Part shown: piece by piece, positions 18,792-27,846 of the stretch
Position numbering within the stretch: the stretch's first letter is position 1
Layout: every line of letters begins with the position of its first letter
Assembly: GCA_949840805.1 (NCBI GenBank)
Contig: CATKXR010000028.1
Location: forward strand, 1 to 56,283
Length of the DNA stretch: 56,283 bases
From: an uncultured Lachnospiraceae bacterium
Lineage (GTDB): Bacteria; Bacillota; Clostridia; Lachnospirales; Lachnospiraceae
Direction: 5' to 3'
The notes under the pieces: model-generated
What the model was told of the DNA's origin: nothing
Seen by the model: the letters and a program-made list of their open reading frames with translations, nothing else
Databases searched by the model: none
Position numbers and translations under genes: made by a program

Positions 18792-20735
18792 ATGATCTTA
18801 TCATGCAGCCATATTACCAAGTCCTTCGGCACGGACCAGATTCTGTCTGAAGTATCCTTTCATATAGAAGACAAAGAAAAAGCCGCCATTGTCGGAATCA
18901 ACGGAGCCGGCAAATCCACCCTTTTAAAAATCATTGTGGGAGAACTGTCTCCCGATTCCGGAAGCGCTGTCCTGTCCAAGGGAAAAAGCCTGGGATACCT
19001 GGCGCAGCATCAGGATTTGGACAGCACCCGCTCCATTTACGAGGAACTCTGCGAAGTAAAGCGTCCCGTTATAGAGATGGAAGAGCGGCTCCGCGTCCTG
19101 GAGCTGGAGATGAAACATGCCTCCGGCGAAGAATTAGAACAGATGCTTTCTGCCTACAGCCGTTTAAACCATGCTTTTGAGCTGGAAAATGGTTATGCGT
19201 GGAAAAGCGAGATAACCGGAGTCCTTAAAGGACTGGGATTTTCGGAAGAAGAGTTTGGTAAGATTGTGTCCACCCTGTCCGGCGGCCAGAAGACCCGGAT
19301 TTCCTTAGGCAGGCTTTTGTTGTCTAAACCGGACATCATCCTCTTAGACGAGCCTACCAACCACTTAGACATGGAATCCATCGCGTGGCTGGAAACTTAC
19401 CTGAAATCTTATGACGGCGCGGTCGTCATTGTAGCCCATGACCGCTACTTTTTAAACCGGGTGGTCGGCAAGGTCATCGAACTGGAACAGGGGAGATCTG
19501 CGGTATATCAGGGCGATTACACTGCTTACAGTGAAAAAAAAGCCATGGTGCGGGCCGCCCAGATGAAGGCATGGCTCAACCAGCAGCAGGAAATCCGCCA
19601 CCAGGAAGAGGTCATCGCCAAATTAAAATCTTTTAACCGGGAAAAGTCCATCAAACGTGCTGAAAGCCGGGAAAAAATGCTCTCCAAGATTGAAGTTCTG
19701 GAAAAGCCTGCCCAGATTCATGACGAGATGCGGATCCGGTTAGAACCAAACATCACCAGCGGCAATGATGTTCTTACGATTCGGGATCTTGGTAAATCCT
19801 TCGGCTCCAATCATCTTTTCTCCCGATTGGACATGGAAATCAAACGAGGAGAACGGGTCGCCCTGATCGGTAATAACGGAACCGGAAAAACCACTATTCT
19901 AAAGCTGATCAATGGAATGCTTCCTGCTGATACCGGCACTATCACATTAGGCGCAAAGGTTCATATTGGCTACTATGACCAGGAACATCATGTGCTTCAC
20001 ATGGAAAAAACCGCCTTTGAGGAAGTACAGGATGCTTACCCTAACCTGACCAATACCCAGGTCCGGAATATTCTTGCCGCCTTTTTATTTACCGGCGACG
20101 ATGTATTTAAAAAGATCTCCGACTTAAGCGGCGGCGAGCGGGGACGAGTATCTTTGGCAAAACTCATGCTCTCAGAAGCCAATTTCCTGATCTTAGACGA
20201 GCCTACCAACCACCTGGACATCACCTCAAAAGAGATCTTGGAACATGCCCTGCAAAGCTACACAGGCACAATTCTTTATGTGTCCCATGACCGGTATTTC
20301 ATCAACCAGACTGCCACCCGGATTCTGGAACTGACCGGACAGACCTTGGTTTGTTATATCGGCAATTATGACTATTACCTGGAAAAACGGGAAACCATGG
20401 CAGGTCTTCACACCTCCCGCCCCTCCGTCCCGGAAGGCAAAACCGGCTCAGCCGATACGGCCTCACTCTCTTCCGGGGCTGCCGTCTCCAGCGTAAAGCA
20501 AGACTGGCAGGCCAGAAAAGAAGAACAGGCACGAATCCGCAAACGCCAGAATGATTTAAAAAAGACAGAAGACATGATTCTCCGGCTGGAAACCCGCGGC
20601 AATGAGATCGACGAACTTCTTCAGTTGGAAGAAGTATATACAAACACAGAAAAGCTGATGGAATTAAACCAGGAGAAACAAGACCTTCAAAGCCGGCTGG
20701 AAGAACTCTATGAACAATGGGAAACCCTGGCATAA
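18792..20735 (+). CDS. ABC-F family ATP-binding protein
   Basis: 647 aa, cytosolic, two ABC domains and no membrane segments. Walker A: GINGAGKST and GNNGTGKTT. Signatures: LSGGQKTR and LSGGERGR. Walker B/D-loop: ILLDEPTNHLD and LILDEPTNHLD. The interdomain linker is charged (NQQQEIRHQEEVIAKLKSFN), and the C-terminal coiled coil (about 565-647) matches the YdiF/Uup type. ABC-F proteins act on the ribosome as translation factors or antibiotic-resistance factors; this subtype is usually a housekeeping factor. Start ATG 18792 with GGAG upstream. Divergent from rex. Confidence 0.92.
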   Translation: MILSCSHITKSFGTDQILSEVSFHIEDKEKAAIVGINGAGKSTLLKIIVGELSPDSGSAVLSKGKSLGYLAQHQDLDSTRSIYEELCEVKRPVIEMEERLRVLELEMKHASGEELEQMLSAYSRLNHAFELENGYAWKSEITGVLKGLGFSEEEFGKIVSTLSGGQKTRISLGRLLLSKPDIILLDEPTNHLDMESIAWLETYLKSYDGAVVIVAHDRYFLNRVVGKVIELEQGRSAVYQGDYTAYSEKKAMVRAAQMKAWLNQQQEIRHQEEVIAKLKSFNREKSIKRAESREKMLSKIEVLEKPAQIHDEMRIRLEPNITSGNDVLTIRDLGKSFGSNHLFSRLDMEIKRGERVALIGNNGTGKTTILKLINGMLPADTGTITLGAKVHIGYYDQEHHVLHMEKTAFEEVQDAYPNLTNTQVRNILAAFLFTGDDVFKKISDLSGGERGRVSLAKLMLSEANFLILDEPTNHLDITSKEILEHALQSYTGTILYVSHDRYFINQTATRILELTGQTLVCYIGNYDYYLEKRETMAGLHTSRPSVPEGKTGSADTASLSSGAAVSSVKQDWQARKEEQARIRKRQNDLKKTEDMILRLETRGNEIDELLQLEEVYTNTEKLMELNQEKQDLQSRLEELYEQWETLA

Positions 20736-20768
20736 GGCGGCAGTTCAAATCCCATTTGAACTGCCGCC
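20736..20768. terminator. 15-bp perfect hairpin shared by convergent genes
   Basis: Perfect arms lie at 20736-20750 and 20754-20768 with a 3-nt loop. It starts at the ABC-F stop codon and contains the last codons and the stop of the converging minus-strand gene (20745-20747). Neither side has a strong U tract, so it may act by structure or as an RNA 3'-end stabiliser. Confidence 0.7.
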
Positions 20769-21806
20769 CTGTTCTTCCTCATCCTGTCCGTCCCCGTCCT
20801 TTTTTTCTTCATCCTGTATTTCCCGTTTCACTCCCGGCCCGTATCCCTCCTCCCGAATGATCCTCTCGGCCCGCCTGGCAGCCGCCTCCTGCTCTTCCTG
20901 TGCCTTTTTTTGAAGCCTTATGCGGGTCTCCTCATCATCTTCCATATGCAGAATCTCTTCCATCACATTGCACACTGCCGGGGAGAGCCGCATCATACTC
21001 TCCTTTGTATCCTCGTCAAGATAAGCGGCAAAGACGCACCCAAAGTAAAAATCCGCATCATCCTCATAATAATCCGGCATTTCCAGCAAAGGAAGAACAG
21101 CCGCTTGTTCTTCCCAAAGTGTATCCATCCATGCATTATTTTCCTCATAACAGCCTGCGGCATATCCCACATACTCTCCGAAAGCCTGCAAAAGGCTGTC
21201 CACATCCGTAAATTTCACCTTCTTATAGTGGGTGTCCACACTATGATAAACATAATAGATTCCCTCCCCAGTTTTCGGCGCGGCAAAATATTTCTTCTGT
21301 TTATAAAACATCATCTGCCACCCGTCTCTGACAAACTTGGCAATCCAGCTCCTGGGAATCTGGTACATATAGTCCGAAAACAAATCCCGCTCCTCACTGT
21401 CAGGCGTTTTACTTCCGATTACCCGCACGTCATGTTCCGACTGAGGCTGTCCGTCCTCGCCATAAAACTTCATTCCCACATACTGGTTCCATGCCATATT
21501 CCCATTTATAAAAAAATAATACGAAGCCCCGTCTATTGCGGTATTTCCTCCACTGGCCATCCACCCTTTGTCATCAAACCAATACCACTCTCCGTTATAT
21601 TTCAGCCAGCCCTTATGTAGTCCCCTGGCCTCATCATAATAGCACCAGTGATAATTATTCTGCATATAATACCAGCCATCCTCCCCGTCTCCCGGCGCCT
21701 CCATGGCATAAACGGGAGCCGTCTTCATGACCGCCATCACCGCTATGAATACCAGTAAACCAATCCTGCTTCTTCTCACTGCCCTCAATCCTTTCCTGCC
21801 AGGCAT
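20745..21806 (-). CDS. secreted choline-binding-repeat protein of unknown function
   Basis: 353 aa. Signal peptide with an RRSRIG n-region, hydrophobic LLVFIAVMAVM and likely cleavage after PVYA. Residues about 40-115 hold choline/glucan-binding repeats (GWYYMQNNYHWCYYDEARG, WLKYNGEWYWFDDKGWM, YYFFINGNMAWNQYVGMKF), so it probably docks on wall polymers. The middle (about 140-280) is unassigned. The C-terminus is a highly charged coil (DDEETRIRLQKKAQEEQEA). The ATG at 21806 lacks an SD; a GTG nine codons later has AAGGA upstream and gives a cleaner signal peptide. Confidence 0.75.
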   Translation of the reverse strand: MPGRKGLRAVRRSRIGLLVFIAVMAVMKTAPVYAMEAPGDGEDGWYYMQNNYHWCYYDEARGLHKGWLKYNGEWYWFDDKGWMASGGNTAIDGASYYFFINGNMAWNQYVGMKFYGEDGQPQSEHDVRVIGSKTPDSEERDLFSDYMYQIPRSWIAKFVRDGWQMMFYKQKKYFAAPKTGEGIYYVYHSVDTHYKKVKFTDVDSLLQAFGEYVGYAAGCYEENNAWMDTLWEEQAAVLPLLEMPDYYEDDADFYFGCVFAAYLDEDTKESMMRLSPAVCNVMEEILHMEDDEETRIRLQKKAQEEQEAAARRAERIIREEGYGPGVKREIQDEEKKDGDGQDEEEQGGSSNGI

Positions 21807-21837
21807 TGTTTTGCAGTCGAATTTTCAACGTATCTGC

Positions 21838-21861
21838 AAAAAAGAGAGGCACAATCCTCTC
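21838..21861 (-). terminator. terminator of rnpB
   Basis: The stem GAGAGG/CCTCTC (21844-21849 and 21856-21861) has a 6-nt loop and is followed on the minus strand by six T (21838-21843). It lies 30-55 nt past the RNase P RNA 3' end. Confidence 0.85.
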
Positions 21862-21893
21862 TTTTTTCATCCTTTGAATTGTCTTCCATCGTA

Positions 21894-22243
21894 ACCTTAA
21901 GCAGGACGGTAAGCCGGGTTATGTCGTGGATGGCCATCTATCTAGGCCGGACGTCGCCGCCCGGCTCAAGCGACCTACCCGAAAGCAGACGGGCCGCCTT
22001 ATGCTTTCTGTTCGGTCTTGCTTCGGATGGGGTTTACATATGCCCTGCCTGTTACCAGGCAGGCGGTAGTCTCTTACGCTGCCCTTCCACCCTTACCGGC
22101 TGCTGCCGGCGGTATATTTCTGTTGCACTGTCCCTGGAGTCGCCTCCGCCAGACGTTATCTGGCATCCTGCCCTGTGAAGCCCGGACTTTCCTCTCCCAC
22201 TGCCTTTCGGCACCGTGGCAGCGGCCATCTGTCCTACTTAAGT
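21894..22243 (-). ncRNA. rnpB: RNase P RNA, class A
   Basis: The minus strand contains the conserved blocks GAGGAAAGTCCGGGC, GCAACAGAAA, the GTAAGAGACTACCGC-type region, TAAACCCC and the 3' ATAACCCGGCTTACCG. Helix P1 pairs CTTAAGTAGGAC (22231-22242) with GTCCTGCTTAAG (21896-21907). RNase P RNA is the catalytic subunit that matures tRNA 5' ends. Ends are approximate: the promoter at 22250-22278 predicts transcription from about 22243. A terminator follows at 21838-21861. Confidence 0.95.
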
Positions 22244-22249
22244 GACCTT

Positions 22250-22278
22250 ATTTTACCATCAAATGAAAAGCATGTCAA
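22250..22278 (-). promoter_or_regulatory. rnpB promoter
   Basis: Minus strand: TTGACA (22273-22278), 17-nt spacer, TAAAAT (22250-22255). This places the start at the P1 helix of rnpB. Confidence 0.8.
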
Positions 22279-22316
22279 CTTACGGCTTTCTTACCGGTCT
22301 TTGGCCTTAATCCTCC

Positions 22317-23651
22317 CTACTCCTCCGTCAGCACCTCTATTGCCTTCTGCACCTGGTTATCCCTCTCTAACGGGATCTCTAAAGCCCCCTTCAAATCATC
22401 CGGAATCTCCTGTTCCACTTCTACATCCGGCTCCAGTCCCTTCTTATGCAGGTCCACTCCTCCCGGAGTATAATAATGGGATACGGTCATCTTCACCGCC
22501 GACCCGTCATCAAGCTGCACCAGGCTCTGGACGATTCCCTTCCCGAAAGATGTCGTTCCTACAAGCTTCGCAGAACCGTAATCCCGCAAGGCCCCGGCAA
22601 AAACCTCTGAGGCGCTGGCTGAATTGCCATTTATCAATACCACGATAGGAATATCCACATCATGTCCATCCTTCTTCGGATATCTGGGATCCCTCTGCCC
22701 TGTATCCGATTCAAAGCATATCTCCCCGTCTTTACTGAAATACCGGTCTCCCTTTCCGTTTTTATCAGAAGTAGACACGATCATCCCTTTCAGCTTATCC
22801 TCCGGAAGAATATAGGCAGCCATCTCCACTACGGCATCCAAAACTCCGCCCGGATTGTCCCTCAAGTCAATGATAAGCCGTTCCATTCCCTGCTCCTGCA
22901 AAGCGTCGACTGCAGCCTTAAACTGATCTCCTGTCACCAGTTCAAACTGTGTCACCAGGATGTAGCCGGTCTTATCTTCCAGCATTCTGGATTCCACGGT
23001 AGTCACCTCCACTATCCGACGCTGGATTTTAAGTTCTACCTCCTCTCCGTCCCGAAGCACTGTAATATCCACATAAGTCCCTTCCTCTCCCCGGATCTTC
23101 TGCTGCACCAGCACATCCAATTCAAACTCCGATGCCATTTCATCTCCGACTTTATACAAGATGTCTCCCTTTTTCATCCCTGCTTCCTCTGCCGGAGACC
23201 CGTCAAATATCCTCAGGGCAGTAATCAGACCGGAGGAAATATTCTGACTTATGAGCACGCCGATTCCGCAATAAACCCCCTCCGTCTCTTCTGTCAGATC
23301 TTCATATTCTTCCTTGGTATAATACACCGTATAGGGATCTTCCAATCCTGCCAGCAGGCCTTTATAAATCCCTGCCTCCATCTGTTCCTTATCAATATCC
23401 TCGTCAAACAAAAAATACCGGTCAACCAGCTTCTGCAGCGTCTCCAGTTTCTGATTGATCTGATCCAGATCCAAATCCTTTTCTTCCTGAGAATTATCCG
23501 TCATCTGGGCCTGGCTATCCATCACGGTCTGCCCGATCAGGTTAATCCCTGCCGCAATCCCTACAATAATCAGCCCGACAAAAGCCGTCACAAAGGAACC
23601 TACCAGCACGCCTTTCCAGAACTTACTCTTTGCTTTTACTTCGTTTTCCAC
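22317..23651 (-). CDS. S41-family C-terminal processing peptidase
   Basis: 444 aa. N-terminal transmembrane anchor (VLVGSFVTAFVGLIIVGIAA), a charged segment, a PDZ domain (about 115-200; GIGVLISQNISSGLITALRI, GMKKGDILYKVGDEM) and the S41 catalytic core. The nucleophile Ser is in NGNSASASEVFAGAL and the base Lys in TTSFGKGIVQS. CtpA/CtpB-type proteases trim secreted or wall proteins, some controlling peptidoglycan hydrolases or sporulation. It directly follows the envC-like gene (42-nt gap) in the ftsE-ftsX-envC-ctp order typical of Clostridia. Confidence 0.92.
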   Translation of the reverse strand: MENEVKAKSKFWKGVLVGSFVTAFVGLIIVGIAAGINLIGQTVMDSQAQMTDNSQEEKDLDLDQINQKLETLQKLVDRYFLFDEDIDKEQMEAGIYKGLLAGLEDPYTVYYTKEEYEDLTEETEGVYCGIGVLISQNISSGLITALRIFDGSPAEEAGMKKGDILYKVGDEMASEFELDVLVQQKIRGEEGTYVDITVLRDGEEVELKIQRRIVEVTTVESRMLEDKTGYILVTQFELVTGDQFKAAVDALQEQGMERLIIDLRDNPGGVLDAVVEMAAYILPEDKLKGMIVSTSDKNGKGDRYFSKDGEICFESDTGQRDPRYPKKDGHDVDIPIVVLINGNSASASEVFAGALRDYGSAKLVGTTSFGKGIVQSLVQLDDGSAVKMTVSHYYTPGGVDLHKKGLEPDVEVEQEIPDDLKGALEIPLERDNQVQKAIEVLTEE

Positions 23652-23693
23652 TATAAACCCCTACTCTCTTTATCATTCTTTCCAAATATAGTT

Positions 23694-24920
23694 TTACGGA
23701 CTTACATAATTAACCGGATTCACATACTGTCCATTGGCACGGATCCCAAAATGCAGGTGCGGCCCTGTGGAATACCCTGTAGAACCGACCTTTGCGATAG
23801 TCTGGCCCTGGATCACATCCTGCCCCTCTGACACCAGAAGCTGAGAACAATGCATGTAGACCGTATACACCCCTCCGCCGTGGTTGACCATAATATAATT
23901 CCCCGCCGAATAGCTGTATGTAGCAATTACCACAGTGCCGGAAGCCGCAGCCAATACTCCGCTTCCGGAAGCCGCCCCGATATCGATTCCCTGATGGTTC
24001 GTAGACGCCCCTGCGGTAGGGGAACTGCGGGAACCAAAACCAGAGGTAATCCGGCTGCTGGCAGGACAAGGCCATATAAATTTAATATTCCCAAGACTTA
24101 CCGTATTATACCTTTTCCCTGCCGCCTCCGCCGCTTTCCGGGCTTCCTCCTCTTTTCTCCTGATCTCTGCCTCCAGTTGCTTCACCCGGTTCTCCTGAGC
24201 CTGAATATCCTTTTCATATGCACTTATCTGCCCCTGTGCCGCATGGATCTGGCTTTCGAAATTTTTCAGCTCCCGGTTTTTCTGGGCCAGAAGCGTCTCT
24301 ACAGACTGCTGCTTTGCCTCCGTCTGCTCCTGTAGTACAAGAAGCTCCCCATGCTCTATATTCAACTGTTCCTCACGGGCTGCCACTTCTCTGCGGACCT
24401 CTTCATACTCATCCATCTTTTTCCTGTCATATTCCGCTATCTGCTGAATATACTCCGCCCGGTTCATCAACTGCACCAGGTCTTTAGACTGAAGAAGAAT
24501 ATCAATATAATTGGTCCTGCCTCTCTCATACATATATTTTATACGGAGTTTCATGGCGTCATACTGCTCCGCCTCCACTGTCCTGGCCTTTTCCAGCTCC
24601 TGCCCGGCCACCTCAATATCTGCCTCTTTCTGCAAAATCCGGCCGGCCAGCTCGTCTAATTCCTGGTTCAGCTGGCCTAAGCTTGCATCCAGTTCCCTCA
24701 CATAAGCCACTGCATCCTGCTTTAAGCTTTCCAGCCCTTTTAACGTGGACTCAACCTTTCTTTTTTCTTCCTCCAGGCTGCTTGCTTTCTTTTTGGCATC
24801 CTCCACGTCCTTTCTGGTTCCGTAGACAGGACTGGCCACCGCCGCTGCCAGGAAAAATGCCCCTGCAAAACCTGCCAGGAGCCAAATTCTTTTTCTGCTC
24901 TTATCCTTTATCTTTCCCAT
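23694..24920 (-). CDS. EnvC-like M23 murein hydrolase partner of FtsEX
   Basis: 408 aa. N-terminal signal/anchor (WLLAGFAGAFFLAAAVASPVYG), a long coiled coil (about 35-265) and a C-terminal LytM/M23 domain (about 285-405). Zinc-ligand motifs are present: HQGIDIG (HxxxD) and HLHFG. Unlike E. coli EnvC, whose LytM site is degenerate, these residues suggest a working endopeptidase. The coiled coil is the FtsX-contacting part in this family. It starts 4 nt after ftsX ends, so the three proteins likely form one ATP-gated wall-cutting complex. Confidence 0.88.
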   Translation of the reverse strand: MGKIKDKSRKRIWLLAGFAGAFFLAAAVASPVYGTRKDVEDAKKKASSLEEEKRKVESTLKGLESLKQDAVAYVRELDASLGQLNQELDELAGRILQKEADIEVAGQELEKARTVEAEQYDAMKLRIKYMYERGRTNYIDILLQSKDLVQLMNRAEYIQQIAEYDRKKMDEYEEVRREVAAREEQLNIEHGELLVLQEQTEAKQQSVETLLAQKNRELKNFESQIHAAQGQISAYEKDIQAQENRVKQLEAEIRRKEEEARKAAEAAGKRYNTVSLGNIKFIWPCPASSRITSGFGSRSSPTAGASTNHQGIDIGAASGSGVLAAASGTVVIATYSYSAGNYIMVNHGGGVYTVYMHCSQLLVSEGQDVIQGQTIAKVGSTGYSTGPHLHFGIRANGQYVNPVNYVSP

Positions 24921-24923
24921 AAC

Positions 24924-25832
24924 TTACACCCGCAGATACTTCCGTATGGTAAAAAAGCTTCCAAAAAACCCAATCCCTGCTCCCAGGCACATGGCGACTC
25001 CGACCATGGCAGGATAAATCGCCTCTATGGAAACAAACATTAAAATTCCGGATAAAATCTGGAACCGCTCTGCCAGATAGGCCACTGACCGGGTGTACAA
25101 AAAATAAATTCCTGCCAGGGGAATCCCTGCCCCCACCAGTCCGATCAATACTCCCTCCACAATAAAAGGAGCCCGAATCATAAAATTCGTAGCGCCGATC
25201 AGACGCATGATCTGACTCTCCTGTTTTCGGAAAGCCGCCGCTACGGAAATAGTGTTACTGATCAGGAAAACTGCCACAAGAAGAAGCACTCCTGTCATTA
25301 CCAGAGACAGTATGCCCACCACCCGGTTAAATCCGGCAAAACCTGCCACCACCGTATTGGAAAAATTCACCTGGCGCACCCCGTCAAGTCCCTGAAGATA
25401 AGCCACCAGCCTGTCCTGGGACCCAATATCATACAGATATATTTCATAACTCGCAGAACCTGCCAGCGGATTGTCCTGGGCAAAACCCTCTGCCAGCTCT
25501 TCATGGCCGGCAAAATAATCCTTTCGGAAGGATTCCCACGCCTCCTGGGAAGACACATAGACCATTTCTTTCACCTCGCTGCGTCCCCCGATTGCCGTCC
25601 CGATTGCCAGAATATCCGTCTCACTCATATCCTCTTCAAACAGGACCGTAATCCCTACCGTGCTCTCCATATTCTTTACCATAAACTGAATATTGGTTAT
25701 AATAGAAAAAAACAGGCAGAACAAAAATACGCAGGCAGAAATCGTAGCAATGGATGCCAGCGAAAACCAGATGTTCCTGAATATATTTTTAATTCCCTGC
25801 TTCAGACAATACCAGAACACACTAATCCTCAT
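24924..25832 (-). CDS. ftsX: cell division ABC permease FtsX
   Basis: 302 aa. A TM helix near the N-terminus (NIWFSLASIATISACVFLFC), an extracellular domain (about 50-165) and three more TM helices (GILSLVMTGVLLLVAVFL, the IGLVGAGIPLAGIYFLYT region, and a C-terminal GVAMCLGAGIGFFGSFF). This is the standard FtsX topology. FtsX passes FtsE ATPase motion to the extracellular hydrolase encoded next. Confidence 0.95.
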   Translation of the reverse strand: MRISVFWYCLKQGIKNIFRNIWFSLASIATISACVFLFCLFFSIITNIQFMVKNMESTVGITVLFEEDMSETDILAIGTAIGGRSEVKEMVYVSSQEAWESFRKDYFAGHEELAEGFAQDNPLAGSASYEIYLYDIGSQDRLVAYLQGLDGVRQVNFSNTVVAGFAGFNRVVGILSLVMTGVLLLVAVFLISNTISVAAAFRKQESQIMRLIGATNFMIRAPFIVEGVLIGLVGAGIPLAGIYFLYTRSVAYLAERFQILSGILMFVSIEAIYPAMVGVAMCLGAGIGFFGSFFTIRKYLRV

Positions 25833-25847
25833 TGCCGCTCCCGTCCT

Positions 25848-26534
25848 TTATTTCTTATGAAGCCCGGGCTGCTGTATCTCGTCACTGATAACTTTCCCCC
25901 GGTCCATGGTAATCACTCTTCCTCCCATCTGTTCCACCAGTTCCTGGCTGTGGGTGACTACCACCACCGTAGTTCCCATTTGGTTAATATCCGCCAAAAG
26001 CTTCATGATCTCCAATGCATTCTGATGATCCAGGTTGCCCGTAGGCTCGTCAGCCAGCAACACTTCCGGCCGATTGATCAATGCCCTGGCAATGGCCACC
26101 CGCTGCTGTTCCCCGCCGGACAAATGCTGAGGCATAGCCTTATACTTGGCTGAAAGACCCACCAGCTTTAACATCTCCGGCACGGATTCCCGGATAGTAC
26201 GCAGGGGAACTCCTGTTATCCTCTGGGCAAAAGCCACATTCTCAAACACATTCCTGTCTTTTAACAGCCTGAAATCCTGGAACACGATGCCGATTGTCCT
26301 GCGGTATCTGGGAATATGCCGCCTTGACATACTCTGCAGCCGTATATCGTTGACAAATACTTCGCCGGAGGTAGGTTCTTCCTCCTTGATCAGCAACCGC
26401 AAAAGTGTTGTTTTTCCGGACCCGCTGCGTCCCATTATAAATACAAACTCACCGTCTTTAATCGTAATATTAATATCCCGTAAAGCCCTGTTCCCTGTTC
26501 CATAGGCTTTATTCACATCGATCAGTTCTATCAT
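25848..26534 (-). CDS. ftsE: cell division ATP-binding protein FtsE
   Basis: 228 aa from ATG 26534, with GAGGA upstream; a TTG four codons earlier is less likely. Walker [10 protein letters not shown], signature [15 protein letters not shown], Walker [13 protein letters not shown]. FtsE drives FtsX, coupling ATP hydrolysis to wall hydrolysis at division or elongation. Separated from ftsX by 15 nt. Confidence 0.95.
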   Translation of the reverse strand: MIELIDVNKAYGTGNRALRDINITIKDGEFVFIMGRSGSGKTTLLRLLIKEEEPTSGEVFVNDIRLQSMSRRHIPRYRRTIGIVFQDFRLLKDRNVFENVAFAQRITGVPLRTIRESVPEMLKLVGLSAKYKAMPQHLSGGEQQRVAIARALINRPEVLLADEPTGNLDHQNALEIMKLLADINQMGTTVVVVTHSQELVEQMGGRVITMDRGKVISDEIQQPGLHKK

Positions 26535-26564
26535 AAGTATCCTCAAAATCCGGCAAAACTCAAA

Positions 26565-26611
26565 CTTCGGACGAGCTATGGTTCATCTTCATATCCATGG
26601 CCCGTCCGAAG
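26565..26611 (-). terminator. inverted repeat between cdaR-like gene and ftsE
   Basis: Arms CTTCGGACG (26565-26573) and CGTCCGAAG (26603-26611) have an inner ATGG/CCAT extension. It lies after the regulator stop (26628) and before ftsE (26534). The minus-strand tail TTTGAGTTTTG is only moderately U-rich, so read-through into ftsE is possible. Confidence 0.55.
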
Positions 26612-26627
26612 CACGCCTCTTGAATAT

Positions 26628-27716
26628 TTAAAAATCCTGGTTTTCCATATATTTCATATATTTCACTACCATCAAGGCAATCTTAAAGGTAATGGCGTCT
26701 TCAAATACACGCAAATCCAGCCCGGTGCTTTTCTGCAGCTTGTCCAGACGGTACACCAGTGTATTTCTGTGAATATAAAGCTGCCGGGAAGTCTCCGACA
26801 CATTCAGGCTGTTCTCGAAAAACTTATTGATGGTTGTCAGAGTCTCCTCGTCAAAATCATCCGGCGACTTATTCTCAAAGACCTCCCGGATAAACATCCG
26901 GCATAAGGGAAGAGGAAGCTGATAGATCAGACGTCCTATTCCCAGATTGCTGTAAGCAACCACGTTCTTTCCGCTGTAGAAGATCTTTCCCACATCCAAT
27001 GCCATCTTGGCTTCCTTATAAGACCGGGATACCTCCCGGATATCTCCCACAATCGTACCGAAAGATACATGGACCTTGGCCATGGCCTCCGTGTTCAGCA
27101 TATCTAAGATCATGCTGGCCGTCTTCTCCAACTCCACATAATCCTCCGCAGGCTTGACCTCCTTCACCAAAATAATGTTCTTTTCATCTACTGCCGTGAT
27201 GAAATCCTTGGTCTTGGCGGCAAATAAGCTGCGCACAGTCTCTAAAGCATTCACATCTTTCTCATGCTTTGTCTCAATCAGGAATACCACCCGACGCACA
27301 TTGGTTTCTATATGCAGTTTCTTGGCCCGGTTATAGATGTCTACCAAAAGCAGATTGTCAAGAAGCAGATTCTTGATAAAATTATCCTTATCAAAGCGCT
27401 CCTTGTAGGCCACTAAAAGATTCTGCACCTGGAACGCTGCCAGCTTACCTACCATATAGACATCATCGCTTCCGCCCCTGGCCAGCAGAATATACTCCAG
27501 CTGATGCTCATCAAATACCTTAAAAAACTGATAACCCTGGATCACCTGGCTGTCGGCCGGCGAATCCACAAAAGACAGGATGGAGCTTTCATATTCTTCC
27601 GCCTCCGGAAATGTTGAGGCAAGCACCTTTCCCTCTGTGTCGCAGATACAAAGGTCAATTCTTGTAATCCCTTTTAACCCCTCAATAGTTGTCTGAAGAA
27701 TCTGATTTGATATCAT
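26628..27716 (-). CDS. CdaR/PucR-type transcriptional regulator
   Basis: 362 aa. The C-terminal PucR-type helix-turn-helix (about 290-350; NSLNVSETSRQLYIHRNTLV, then YRLDKLQKSTGLDL) is preceded by a GGDEF-like effector region (VHVSFGTIVGDIREVSRSYK). An N-terminal sensor-like domain (ICDTEGKVLASTFPEAEEY) resembles the sugar-diacid recognition part of CdaR proteins. In Gram-positives this type often sits by a sugar ABC ATPase, as here (27847-28959). The ligand is unknown. Confidence 0.8.
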   Translation of the reverse strand: MISNQILQTTIEGLKGITRIDLCICDTEGKVLASTFPEAEEYESSILSFVDSPADSQVIQGYQFFKVFDEHQLEYILLARGGSDDVYMVGKLAAFQVQNLLVAYKERFDKDNFIKNLLLDNLLLVDIYNRAKKLHIETNVRRVVFLIETKHEKDVNALETVRSLFAAKTKDFITAVDEKNIILVKEVKPAEDYVELEKTASMILDMLNTEAMAKVHVSFGTIVGDIREVSRSYKEAKMALDVGKIFYSGKNVVAYSNLGIGRLIYQLPLPLCRMFIREVFENKSPDDFDEETLTTINKFFENSLNVSETSRQLYIHRNTLVYRLDKLQKSTGLDLRVFEDAITFKIALMVVKYMKYMENQDF

Positions 27717-27786
27717 GATCTACGCTCCTCTTCTTCGATATTTTGTACTTGCAAACATACTTATTTTATATCTTAATGCAAACTGG

Positions 27787-27821
27787 AAAAAAAAGCAAGC
27801 GAGTATGAGTACTCGCCTGCT
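27787..27821 (-). terminator. strong intrinsic terminator of the sugar-ABC ATPase gene
   Basis: The stem pairs AGCAGGCGAGTA with TACTCGCTTGCT (one mismatch, short loop) on the minus strand and is followed by eight T. It lies about 25 nt past the ATPase stop. Confidence 0.9.
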
Positions 27822-27846
27822 ATTTTCATCATTTTTTCACAATTTC

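Noticed and set aside
22662..23831. 389-codon plus-strand frame opposite the S41 protease gene
   Set aside because: Antisense to a clear protease and M23 gene, no SD, composition typical of a mirror frame (His/Leu/Ser rich).
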